Assembly (NCBI RefSeq): GCF_900177375.1
Contig: NZ_FWZU01000002.1
Span: 248,001-312,000 of the forward strand
Origin: Desulfovibrio gilichinskyi
GTDB lineage: Bacteria > Desulfobacterota > Desulfovibrionia > Desulfovibrionales > Desulfovibrionaceae
DNA: 64,000 bases
Reading direction: 5' to 3'
Positions 7,735 through 16,426 of the stretch are shown here, piece by piece; position 1 is the stretch's first letter, and each line of letters opens with the position of its first letter. The notes below the pieces were generated by a model. The model did not search any database and was not told the origin of the DNA. It was given only the letters and a program-made list of their open reading frames with translations. The position numbers were made by a program, and so were the translations under genes.

Positions 7735-8961
7735 ATGGAAGATGAACTTGTAGGAGAAATCGGAAACTACGTTACCGGCGATAGGTTCTGGGGGCGAGAA
7801 GACGAGCTTGAGCTTTTACAAAATTATCTTGTAGAAGGTGCAAATGTATCTATTCTTGCCCAGCGGCGCATAGGTAAGACGAGCCTTATGCATGAGACTG
7901 CAAAAAGACTTCCCGATGAGTTCATTCCACTTCATATAGATTTGCAAGCATGTAATACTGCCGCAGATTTGGTTAAGAAGGTGGCAGTTGCTACTAAGCC
8001 TTACGACAAATTATGGCGTAAAATACTTTCGCCTTTTAAAAACATGCTTGCTTCCACCAAGGACAATTTAGATTCCATAAGTGTAGATTCTTTCAAAATA
8101 AAATTTAAGGAAGGGGTCTCTGAAGACAACTGGCAGGATAAAGGAACCCAAGTTCTAGAAATTTTAGCCGATCATGAGAAAAGAGTGGTGCTTTTTATTG
8201 ATGAGCTGCCTATTATGATTTCTCGTATGCTGGATGAATCTCCTGATCGTGGTAAAAATGAGGTGCATATCTTTTTATCTTGGCTTCGAGAGAAATCACA
8301 AAAGTATAAAGGTAAAATATCGATGGTGTTTGCCGGTTCCATAGGTCTTGAGCCCGTGCTGAACAGAGCGAAAATCAGTGCAGACATGAATCATTTGACC
8401 ACTTTTAGATTGGAACCATGGCGCGATTCCGTAGCGTTGAGCTGTTTGCATGCTCTTGCAGCCCATCGTCAACTTAATTTGCCTGATGAATCTGCACGAA
8501 GGATGATTGAGTTACTAGGGTGCAATATCCCCTATCACGTGCAGCTCTTTTTTGCCAATGTCAGAGAACATATTCTGCTTACGAAACCCTCAGCACTTAA
8601 ACCCGGCGTCATAAATGAAATTTTCCAAGAAAAAATGATTTCTTCGCGAGGGCATGCCGAATTGGTTCATATGGAAGAGCGTCTTGATAAAGAGCTTGAT
8701 AAGGCGGAGTTGCAGCTGGCTAAAAGTATTTTGACACAAGCTGCTGTAATAGGATTTGTAGAATCAGGCGGGATGTGTAAACTGTTCGATCGTCACGCGT
8801 TTTCTAAAGAGGATCGAGTTAATATTTTGCCTAGACTGTGCGAGATTCTTGTTAGCGACGGATATTTAAAGAAGAATGAAGCCGGTAAATATGTATTTGT
8901 ATCAAATCTGCTGCATAAGTGGTGGGAGAATAAGTATAAAGATTTTTTTGAGACGGTATAG
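7735..8961 (+). CDS. AAA/STAND-type P-loop ATPase with C-terminal winged-helix-like region (first of a pair)
   Basis: The 408-residue protein has a GREDEL element (about 20-25), a Walker A of the form AQRRIGKTS (42-50), a Walker B VVLFIDE (151-157) and a sensor-like VFAGSIGLEPVL (198-209). This order is that of archaeal-ATPase/AAA_16 members of the STAND and AAA groups. The first Gly of the Walker A is replaced by Ala. The last 60 residues resemble a winged helix ending KWWENKYKDFF. It has no signal peptide or membrane segment. AAGGA precedes the ATG. It is followed after 9 bases by a second, larger ATPase, so the two are almost certainly co-expressed. Its function is unknown; a nucleotide-driven switch in stress or phage defence is a guess from the architecture. 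Confidence 0.85.
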   Translation: MEDELVGEIGNYVTGDRFWGREDELELLQNYLVEGANVSILAQRRIGKTSLMHETAKRLPDEFIPLHIDLQACNTAADLVKKVAVATKPYDKLWRKILSPFKNMLASTKDNLDSISVDSFKIKFKEGVSEDNWQDKGTQVLEILADHEKRVVLFIDELPIMISRMLDESPDRGKNEVHIFLSWLREKSQKYKGKISMVFAGSIGLEPVLNRAKISADMNHLTTFRLEPWRDSVALSCLHALAAHRQLNLPDESARRMIELLGCNIPYHVQLFFANVREHILLTKPSALKPGVINEIFQEKMISSRGHAELVHMEERLDKELDKAELQLAKSILTQAAVIGFVESGGMCKLFDRHAFSKEDRVNILPRLCEILVSDGYLKKNEAGKYVFVSNLLHKWWENKYKDFFETV

Positions 8962-8970
8962 GGGAATATT

Positions 8971-11202
8971 ATGAGCGGTAAAATTGTTAAATACAATCCA
9001 TCTTTTTTGAATGACCAAGAGCTGATAGATTCATTTGTTGTACGGCATGGTTTTCTTGAACTTCTTTTGGAAGTTATCCGCGAGAACACGCACCAAAATA
9101 ACCAACATGTAATTGCAATCGGTCCTCGCGGCAGTGGAAAAACAACTTTACTTCGTCGTGTGATTGCGGAAATCCGCCAGCAAAAAGAGCTAAGCGACCT
9201 CTGGTATCCTTTACCTTTTGGTGAAGAAAGCTATGAAATCGCCTCTGCCGGAGAATTCTGGCTGGAGGCTCTTCACCATCTCGGTGGGCTTACCGGTGAT
9301 CCCAGCTGGGGTAAGGCTTATGACGAATTGCTTGGAGAACATGACGAAAAAAGGCTGCAAGAACGTTGCCTGTCTAGGCTACTTGACTTTGCGGATAAAT
9401 GCGGCAAGCGGTTATTGCTTGTAGTTGAGAATCTCAACCTTATGCTTGGTGAACAGCTTGAAGATATAGACGCATGGGCATTACGAGAGACTCTGATGCA
9501 CGAGCCGCGAATAATGTTACTAGGATCAGCCACCGCCAGTTTTGCGGCTATTACGGATCAGAATCAGGCTATGTTCGAGCTTTTTCGCGTATTTCATATG
9601 TCGCGACTTACAGTCGAAGAATGCCAAAAGGTCTGGAGCCAAGTGGCAGGGCAAGACATAACAGAAAAGCAGGCTAGAGCTGTACAAATTCTTACAGGTG
9701 GAAATCCCCGTCTATTAACAATTCTATCTTTATTCGGGTCGACTCGCTCATTTCGCTCATTAATGGATGATTTATCCTTGCTGGTAGATGAACACACTGA
9801 TTATTTTAAGTCCAATTTTGAAAGCCTTCCCCCAAAAGAACGCAAAGTCTTCGCGTGCTTGGCATCGCTTTGGGAAGACAGCCTCTCCAGTGAAATTGCC
9901 AGAGCCGCCCGCATGACAACAAGTCAGGTCAGTGCACAGCTGAAACGTTTGGAAAGTCGCGGATGTGTACGGGTTGTGAGTAATGAAAAAGGCAAAAAAA
10001 GATATCAACTGGCTGAACGGTTATACAATATTTATTATTTAATGAGACGAAGCCAAAACGATGGCAGAGTTAAAGCTGTAGTATACTTTATGCGTCAATT
10101 TTACGGGCAGGAGCGTTTGCACGAAGCCATGAGTATTATCGCCAGCGAAGCCTGCCAAATGAAAGATGGAGAACGACAGGATCATTACCGTGCCTTTCAA
10201 ATTTTTTGTAATTATCCAGAAGCAAAAGATAAATTACAGCTTTTCCGAGAGGCCATATCTCCAGCCTTCCGAGAACTTCCGGATCTTCCAGATAGTGTAA
10301 AGAAATTGCTCAAGCCGGATGTTAAAAATGAAGAACTTTTTAAAATAGCTAAGGATATCAACAAGAGTCTCAATGCTGCTAACTGGAATGATGCCGAAGA
10401 AAAATTACGCCGGTATGTTGAATTAGATTCTAATGAGGCTAAAGGGTGGGGGGTTTTAGGAGAGAGACTCGTCCAAATAGGCCAGTCAGATGAAGGGATT
10501 AAATGCTTACGCAAGGCTATTGAATTAGCTCCTAATTTAGTAGCAGCTTGGTTTGCTCTTGGGGGCACCCTTATCTTTGACTTAAATAGACAAAGTGAAG
10601 GATATGAGTGTCTCAAAAAAGCTGCAGCCATTGAGCAAAATATATTTTGTAATAATCCATACCTCCTCAATAAAATACGAAGCACTGATGTTTCAATGGA
10701 AACTCTTGAAAATATTTTAAATTCTACGAATAGGCCGGGCGATTTATTAAATAATATTGCTTGCGCCGTGATGGATAAAATGAACAAAAGCGACTATGAG
10801 GATATGGCTACAATTGTCGCTTGGGCGAGAGAGAGTGTAGAAAAAACAGATGGGGAAAAATATACGCATGGCACTCTTGCTAGAGCTTTAGCCCTACAGG
10901 GTAATATCCTTGAAGCACTCCCACATGTTCAAACTGTTCTTGCTGACATTGAACTGGTTAACAACAATATTCAAGAGATGACGGACATACTCACTCTTGC
11001 CGCTGCCTTCGGTCACGGGCAAGAAGCTTTAGACCTGTTAGTCGCGTCACCCAGTTTAAATGCACTGGAACCTGTCGCCGTGGGGCTTAAGCAGTACTTA
11101 GGGCTTGACGTACAAGCTCCTCAAGAAGTTAAAGAAATTGGTGAAGATATCGTTAAAAATATTGAAATGTGGAAAGAGAAACGAGTCCTGCGTATAAGGT
11201 AG
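8971..11202 (+). CDS. P-loop ATPase with winged-helix and TPR regions (second of a pair)
   Basis: The 743-residue protein has a Walker A GPRGSGKTT (51-59) and a Walker B-like LLLVVEN (148-154), in which the usual Asp-Glu has become Glu-Asn. A sensor-like stretch MLLGSATASF (182-191) follows. A MarR-like winged helix lies at about 287-350 (SSEIARAARMTTSQVSAQLK, then KKRYQLAERLYNIYY). Tetratricopeptide-type helical repeats begin at about 455 (ANWNDAEEKL, LGERLVQIGQSDEGIKCLRK, ALGGTLIFDLNRQSEGYECL). ATPase, winged helix and TPR in one chain is the plan of STAND-type signalling proteins, where TPRs sense and the ATPase switches. The altered Walker B suggests weak hydrolysis. It is coupled to the ATPase upstream and lies 38 bases before a deaminase gene. 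I know no named system with exactly this trio. Confidence 0.85.
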   Translation: MSGKIVKYNPSFLNDQELIDSFVVRHGFLELLLEVIRENTHQNNQHVIAIGPRGSGKTTLLRRVIAEIRQQKELSDLWYPLPFGEESYEIASAGEFWLEALHHLGGLTGDPSWGKAYDELLGEHDEKRLQERCLSRLLDFADKCGKRLLLVVENLNLMLGEQLEDIDAWALRETLMHEPRIMLLGSATASFAAITDQNQAMFELFRVFHMSRLTVEECQKVWSQVAGQDITEKQARAVQILTGGNPRLLTILSLFGSTRSFRSLMDDLSLLVDEHTDYFKSNFESLPPKERKVFACLASLWEDSLSSEIARAARMTTSQVSAQLKRLESRGCVRVVSNEKGKKRYQLAERLYNIYYLMRRSQNDGRVKAVVYFMRQFYGQERLHEAMSIIASEACQMKDGERQDHYRAFQIFCNYPEAKDKLQLFREAISPAFRELPDLPDSVKKLLKPDVKNEELFKIAKDINKSLNAANWNDAEEKLRRYVELDSNEAKGWGVLGERLVQIGQSDEGIKCLRKAIELAPNLVAAWFALGGTLIFDLNRQSEGYECLKKAAAIEQNIFCNNPYLLNKIRSTDVSMETLENILNSTNRPGDLLNNIACAVMDKMNKSDYEDMATIVAWARESVEKTDGEKYTHGTLARALALQGNILEALPHVQTVLADIELVNNNIQEMTDILTLAAAFGHGQEALDLLVASPSLNALEPVAVGLKQYLGLDVQAPQEVKEIGEDIVKNIEMWKEKRVLRIR

Positions 11203-11240
11203 ACCTGTCACCGATAGAAGATACAAACAAAAGGATTATA

Positions 11241-11684
11241 ATGATGAATAATAAATTTATGCAGGCCGCTTTAGAACAAGCAAGAGTCGGAATGAACGAA
11301 GGCGGTATTCCCATCGGTTCCGTCTTGGTCCATAACGGGAAAATAATCGGCGAAGGGAGAAACAGACGAATCCAAGAAGGTAGTGTCATCAAACATGGAG
11401 AAATGGATGCTCTGGAAAACGCGGGAAGGCAACCCGCCAGCATTTACCGGGAATCAATACTCTACACCACATTATCCCCATGCCCCATGTGTACCGGTGC
11501 TATTTTGTTATACGGGATAAAAAAAGTCATTATCGGTGAGAATGTGAACTACCTCGGAGCTGAAAAAACTTTACTGGAAAATGGTGTTGAAATTAATGTT
11601 TTACAAAATGAAGATTGCATTAATTTAATGAGAACTTTTATTGAAAATAATCCAACTCTCTGGAATGAAGACATCGGAGAATAA
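11241..11684 (+). CDS. Cytosine deaminase of the yeast Fcy1 type (CDA fold nucleobase/nucleoside deaminase)
   Basis: The 147-residue protein has the zinc signature of the deaminase superfamily: HGEMDALENAG (His ligand and catalytic Glu) and TLSPCPMCTGAI (two Cys ligands). Beyond that it closely tracks yeast cytosine deaminase as I remember it: an EGGIPIGSVLV start, LYTTLSPC, YGIKKVIIGENVNYLG, and the end FIENNPTLWNEDIGE. The expected reaction is hydrolytic deamination of cytosine to uracil. Two ATG codons (11241, 11244) follow AAGGA; the first is chosen. An upstream open stretch overlaps the ATPase gene and is not needed. It could be salvage only, or an effector linked to the ATPase pair 38 bases upstream. 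Confidence 0.88.
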   Translation: MMNNKFMQAALEQARVGMNEGGIPIGSVLVHNGKIIGEGRNRRIQEGSVIKHGEMDALENAGRQPASIYRESILYTTLSPCPMCTGAILLYGIKKVIIGENVNYLGAEKTLLENGVEINVLQNEDCINLMRTFIENNPTLWNEDIGE

Positions 11685-11716
11685 ATAGTTGCTGAACTCT
11701 TGATTGTGCCGATGTA

Positions 11717-13405
11717 CTAAAGCTTTGTATCAGTTTCTTCTTCCAAGTTTTTAATAATCGCTTTGGCTCGCTCTATCGCGCCCGGATAGTCCGGCAGGAT
11801 GTTTTCCATGCCGATAAGACGCTTGGTTCCCATGGAACTGAGTATCTTGTGGGTGCCGGTTGTAAGCTCTGCCAGAATGACCACAATGCCGCGCTGGTTT
11901 GCTTTCAGGATCACACATTCCAGAGCTTCGATTGCGGTGGCGTCGATATGATACACATGTCCCAGCCGAATGATCAGTACTGAAGGGACTCCGCGGGTGA
12001 ACTGCATAGTGTCGATAAATTTCTGTGCCGTGCCGAAAAAGAACGGGCCGTCAACCTCGTACACCGATATTTTGTCATGCCATCCCAGCATTCGACCATT
12101 GATTGATTCGTCTTCAAGAGACAGTTCACAGACACCGCTTACCTCGCTCATACGTTTCATGAACAGCAATGCTGACAGCACAACTCCAACTTGAACGGCA
12201 ACTGTAAGGTCCACCAAAACAGTCAGGCTGAAGGTGAGGAGCAGGACCGCGGAATCGATCTTTGGAGCGTGCAGCAAACGTTTGAAACGATGCAGTTCGC
12301 TCATGTCCCAAGAAACGACAATCAGCACGGCGGCTAAGCTTGCAAGCGGAATATGATACAACAATCCGGAGCAGATCATAAGAAAGGCGGCCAGCGTGGC
12401 CACATGAATCAAACCGGAAACAGGAGAGTAAGCACCTGCGCGGATATTGGTGGCGGTGCGGGCTATTGCGCCCGTAGCCGGAATACCTCCAAAAAAAGCG
12501 GAAGCGATGTTTGCCAGTCCCTGCGCCATCAGCTCAACGGTTGAATTGTGGCGGCTTCCGGTCATACCATCGGCCACAACTGCGCTCAGGAGTGATTCAA
12601 TACCGGCCAGCAGGGCGATGGTGAGTGCATCAGGAAGTTCCGACCGCACTAAGGCCATGCTGAAAACGGGCATGTGCGCATGCGGCAGCACTGCAGGAAT
12701 GTTCCCGAAGCGGGAACCGATTGTTTCAACCGGTAAGCCCATGATCCAGACTGCGGCTGTGGCAAAGAATATGCCGACAATGTGCGCCGGAACCCGGGGG
12801 ACGAAACGACGTATAAGAAGCATAACTACCAACGTCCCGACACTTAGAGCCAACGCCTCGCTGTTAAAAGTCGGTAACGCATTATAGCAGGCCACTATCC
12901 GGTCGTAAAAAGCTGCAGGAACATGCTGCAAGTCGAGTCCGAAAAAATCCTTGATCTGGGTGGTAACAATTAATAAGGCGATACCTGTCGTGAATCCGGC
13001 GGTGACTGGGTAGGGAATAAACTTCAGGAATTGCCCGAAATTGAATAGGCCCATGAGAAAAAGTAATATCCCCGCCAGAATCATGGCCATCACAAGCCCG
13101 TCGTAGCCGTGGCGGGCAAGGATTGTGCCCACAATAACAACGAATGCTCCGGTCGGGCCTCCAATTTGAAAACGCGAGCCTCCGAGCCCTGAAATGATAA
13201 ACCCGGCAACAAGGGCGGTGAACAGTCCTTGCTGGGGCGATGCTCCTGCTGCAATGGCGAAAGCCATGGCCAGCGGCAGGGCGACAATTCCAACCGTAAC
13301 GCCGGACCCGATATCGCTGGCGAACAGTTTAAAAGAATAACCGCGCTTCAGGACGCGGATAATAGCTGGTTGATAATTCTGACTCAAAGTTTTAAGGTAA
13401 GACAT
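11717..13405 (-). CDS. SulP-family anion transporter with STAS domain
   Basis: The protein has the SulP core of many membrane helices. The sulfate-permease signature region reads GVTVGIVALPLAMAFAIAAG, followed by GGSRFQIGGPTGAF and a GIESLLSAVVADGM segment typical of the family. A cytoplasmic STAS domain fills about the last 120 residues (VYEVDGPFFFGTA, IIRLGHVYHIDATAIEAL). The family moves sulfate, bicarbonate or other anions, often with sodium or protons; the substrate is not decided by sequence alone. A start at 13405 (MSYLK) has GGA seven bases upstream, whereas a GTG 24 bases earlier has no ribosome site. It converges with the deaminase gene, 32 bases apart. Confidence 0.93.
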   Translation of the reverse strand: MSYLKTLSQNYQPAIIRVLKRGYSFKLFASDIGSGVTVGIVALPLAMAFAIAAGASPQQGLFTALVAGFIISGLGGSRFQIGGPTGAFVVIVGTILARHGYDGLVMAMILAGILLFLMGLFNFGQFLKFIPYPVTAGFTTGIALLIVTTQIKDFFGLDLQHVPAAFYDRIVACYNALPTFNSEALALSVGTLVVMLLIRRFVPRVPAHIVGIFFATAAVWIMGLPVETIGSRFGNIPAVLPHAHMPVFSMALVRSELPDALTIALLAGIESLLSAVVADGMTGSRHNSTVELMAQGLANIASAFFGGIPATGAIARTATNIRAGAYSPVSGLIHVATLAAFLMICSGLLYHIPLASLAAVLIVVSWDMSELHRFKRLLHAPKIDSAVLLLTFSLTVLVDLTVAVQVGVVLSALLFMKRMSEVSGVCELSLEDESINGRMLGWHDKISVYEVDGPFFFGTAQKFIDTMQFTRGVPSVLIIRLGHVYHIDATAIEALECVILKANQRGIVVILAELTTGTHKILSSMGTKRLIGMENILPDYPGAIERAKAIIKNLEEETDTKL

Positions 13406-13686
13406 GGAAATTCCAGAGGTTATTATCACAAATGGTGCACAGACGGGTACAGCCTGATTAAACGGTCAGGTCATATCTGGAGGCTCACAGGAAAATGGTT
13501 AATGTATTTATAAATATGAACGCCTTCATCTGATCTTTGTCAAGCTCCTGTCGATACATTTTTGCCTTTAAAAATAACAAAAAAATATTGGATGCAGGGC
13601 AAAACTACATAATTATAGTGTATTAAATCTTGAAGCGTAGAATTGACCGCTTCTAATAGATGGTCAGAAATTGTCTAAGCTGCTTT

Positions 13687-14099
13687 TCAGCACGCAGTGC
13701 GTCCTTTTGGGTAAGGTAGATAGGCTGTAACAGTTGTCCAGTTGTCAGGATGGCTTTTAAATTGAACAGTTCCATTGTGAAGTTCGATAATCCTTTTCAC
13801 TATAGCAAGTCCAAGACCGGATCCGCCGTGGCGCTAGTGACAGTTGCTTCAATTTCAAGGGATGAAAGATCCAGCAGACTCTTCACCAGCCGTTCCATGC
13901 GTAGTACCTGAGTGGTAATGTGTTCCTGACTTTTTGCCTGTTTGTTTATTTCTCGGACGGGCTTCAGGATGAAGCCTGCTACGAAATAACTTATTCCCGC
14001 CAGAACGAGGACGGAGAAAGCGAGCCCTACGACACTCCGACTACTGTGTCTTCAAGTTCTTCTTTCAGGTTCTCTATGGTTCGGCCGATGCAAACCATA
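13687..14099 (-). pseudogene. Decayed sensor histidine kinase
   Basis: Read on the minus strand, pieces of one kinase survive. A linker VCIGRTIENLKEELEDTVVG is followed by a frameshift. A membrane segment LAFSVLVLAGISYFVAGF runs into a HAMP-like ILKPVREINKQA. The dimerisation-domain end RMERLVKSLLDLSSLEIEA survives, and then, in another frame, the ATPase G2 box SGLGLAIVKRIIELHNG to a stop at 13687. The phospho-acceptor His region and the N and G1 boxes are missing. At least one frameshift and two deletions are therefore needed, and the gene is dead. The rest of 13406-14324 has no other recognisable gene. Confidence 0.85.
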
Positions 14100-14324
14100 T
14101 ATTTATTCCTGTTTATAGAAAGTTGGACAGTTCGTACTCGGACTTAGATGGTACGAGGATGGTGCCTGCTTTATCCGCTTTGAGACAACAATAGACGGTC
14201 AACATGAAGAAAGAATGAAGAAGATCCCTTTCATCTTTAGCAACTTAACTACTTGACTTTTAGGTGATTTTTGTTTCTATATTCCATTGTGTTATAAAGT
14301 AAATATTTAAAATAAATATCATTT

Positions 14325-16049
14325 ATGGCTGACAATAAAAGTAAGATAAGTACCAGTCCTTATTTCCACCTCATTACTGCGGTTCTCAGCCTGCAGCATA
14401 TTATCATTGTTTTTGTCGGGATTATGATTGTGCCGGCCATGGTGGCTCAGCTCTACAGATTAAGTCCTGAAGAAACTCACTATCTTATCTTTATGACGAC
14501 CCTCGGGGCTGGAATATCTACACTGCTCCAGCCATATAAATTCAAACAGTTCGGACTGGGAATGCCCATGTATATGGGGACATCAGGTGCGTTCATGGCC
14601 TGCGCCTCTGCGTCCTTAAATTTGGGAGGACTATCTCTCTTTTCAACATTGTCACTTATGTCCGCTCCGTTTCAGATTCTGTTTAGTTACGGCATAAGAT
14701 TTATGCGGCACATCCTTACTCCCACTGTAGGCGGGGTAATAATCATGCTCGCTATAGCAGGACTTTTGAAAGATTCTGTAAATATCTGGATAGAGGCAGG
14801 CTCCGCAGGGCAGGCTGGTCTTTTGAATGTTATGATAGGGATGATAACCATTTTAATAATGATTCTTGTAGAATGGTTTGGAAAAGAGAAGCTAAGACCT
14901 TGGGGTCTTTTTATGGGGCTTACTGCTGGAATTATTGTCGAAGCTTTAATAGGCGGTGTCGATTTTTCCTCGGTTCAGAACGCGCCGTGGATTGGTCTTC
15001 CCCCTATGCATTGGCCTGAGTTCTGTTTTGATATTACCAACCTCGGGCACTGGACAGCGTATTTTACATTTATAGTTTCGGTTCAGGTCGCCAGCATTAA
15101 ATATGTGGGTGATGCCATGGCCTTGCAAAGAGTGGTCAACCCCGGGCAGAAAAGAACTGATTTTGATGCAATTCAAGGCGGCCTTTATTCAAGCAGCGTG
15201 GGAATGGCTGTAACTTCCATCCTCGGCGGTATGCCTTCCACGTCACATTCAGCGAATATTCCGCTGATGGAGATGACCGGCATCGCAAGCAGAAAGGTTG
15301 CTGTAGTTGCTGCGCTGATGCTTATGGCCGTAATTTTTTCTCCCAAAACAGCCTACCTTTTTGATTCAATACCCGGTGAAGTTATCGGGGCGGTGGGCGT
15401 TGTGCTTGTGGCGCATCTTTTTGCCACAGGAGTGCGCATACTTGCCACAGAGCTTGACTACCGTAATGCTGTAATTGCCGGATTATCATTATGTTTCGGG
15501 ATTATAGCTGAAAATAATTCGTTTTATCCCGACGCATTTCCTTTGTTTCTACAGCCGCTGACAACTAATGGTTTTGCCGTGGGAGGGCTGATTGCGGTTG
15601 GATTAACTATACTTACGCGCTTTAGCGTTAAGCATTCCATCCTTTTTTTTGTTAAGCCTGTAGCGGAAGAAATTGTGACCATACGCAATAAAGTTTCCTC
15701 CTTTTCCGCTCAATCAGGGATGAGTCTCAAAAGTTCCAATTATCTTGAGATAGCTTGTGAGGAAATTTTTGTTCACGCTCTTTCAGAACTTGAACAGGCG
15801 CAGAACCAAGGGATGGTCAGATATAAAATGCATATGTTGGATAACAAAATAAAAGTAGAAATTTCTTTCGGTGCACGGCTGAATAGTGATGTCGGGCATG
15901 TGTCGGAATCTGCTTGCAGCGTTTATAAAATGAGTGAAGAGGAACTTAAAAGCCTCGGGCTTATTCTTCTTACCAAAATAGTAAACGATATCACTCATCA
16001 GGACATGGGCCATTATACATACATCTGTTTCAATGTTCCGCTGAAATAG
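14325..16049 (+). CDS. NCS2-type nucleobase permease fused to a histidine-kinase-like ATPase domain
   Basis: Residues 1 to about 440 form a xanthine/uracil-permease family transporter with about 12-14 membrane helices. Family-like segments include QHIIIVFVGIMIVPAM, MYMGTSGAFM, TPTVGGVIIMLAIAGL and GGMPSTSHSANI. Residues about 450-574 are a soluble domain resembling RsbW/HATPase_c_2 anti-sigma kinases: LEIACEEIFVHALSEL in the position of the N box (with His where Asn is usual) and LGLILLTKIVNDITHQDMG like the G2 region. The fusion suggests that transport or substrate binding is coupled to nucleotide-dependent signalling, or that the ATPase domain regulates the carrier. No strong ribosome site is seen before the ATG. 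The C-terminal assignment rests on motif resemblance. Confidence 0.85.
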   Translation: MADNKSKISTSPYFHLITAVLSLQHIIIVFVGIMIVPAMVAQLYRLSPEETHYLIFMTTLGAGISTLLQPYKFKQFGLGMPMYMGTSGAFMACASASLNLGGLSLFSTLSLMSAPFQILFSYGIRFMRHILTPTVGGVIIMLAIAGLLKDSVNIWIEAGSAGQAGLLNVMIGMITILIMILVEWFGKEKLRPWGLFMGLTAGIIVEALIGGVDFSSVQNAPWIGLPPMHWPEFCFDITNLGHWTAYFTFIVSVQVASIKYVGDAMALQRVVNPGQKRTDFDAIQGGLYSSSVGMAVTSILGGMPSTSHSANIPLMEMTGIASRKVAVVAALMLMAVIFSPKTAYLFDSIPGEVIGAVGVVLVAHLFATGVRILATELDYRNAVIAGLSLCFGIIAENNSFYPDAFPLFLQPLTTNGFAVGGLIAVGLTILTRFSVKHSILFFVKPVAEEIVTIRNKVSSFSAQSGMSLKSSNYLEIACEEIFVHALSELEQAQNQGMVRYKMHMLDNKIKVEISFGARLNSDVGHVSESACSVYKMSEEELKSLGLILLTKIVNDITHQDMGHYTYICFNVPLK

Positions 16050-16278
16050 ATTGAAATTTTCATGTGCATTATGTTGGTGATAAAATCTAAAAGATGATGA
16101 AGGCCGGCCAGACACTACTAGCTGACCGATGTCGAAGATAAGCATATGGGCCTAGCGACCCCACAACACTCGGAACACAGTACCATGTTTACTTGTGATT
16201 AAAGACAACATCAAGCAGCAGCAACGGCTGTAAGAAATAATTATAAAGCCCCATTCCCAAGCTGCTCACCAAGGAGAA

Positions 16279-16410
16279 ATTTCGGTAAATCTTTATATCG
16301 GAATTTAGGATAACTGGGCGGCAAGATGAAGTTGTCGACTCAATTGAAATGAATATTAAAACAGGAAAATTTAAGCTTATTATACCCCTCGGTGCTTAGC
16401 TTGATCTAAA
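16279..16410 (+). pseudogene. Two fused gene scraps: metallophosphoesterase fragment and ATPase-domain tail
   Basis: Bases 16279-16328 match 5645-5694 of the metallophosphoesterase gene with about 6 mismatches in 50. The peptide ISVNLY-GI-DNWAAR recurs with two stop codons. Directly after it, 16329-16410 encodes SIEMNIKTGKFKLIIPLGA, a stop, then LDLKG. This resembles the end of the kinase-like domain in the neighbouring permease fusion (MHMLDNKIKVEISFGARLN). The rest of 16050-16426 shows nothing recognisable. Confidence 0.6.
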
Positions 16411-16426
16411 AGGAATAATTAGCTTT

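Noticed and set aside
11169-11240. N-terminal extension of the deaminase frame into the ATPase gene
   Set aside because: Homology to yeast cytosine deaminase begins at 11241-11244, where a ribosome site also lies.
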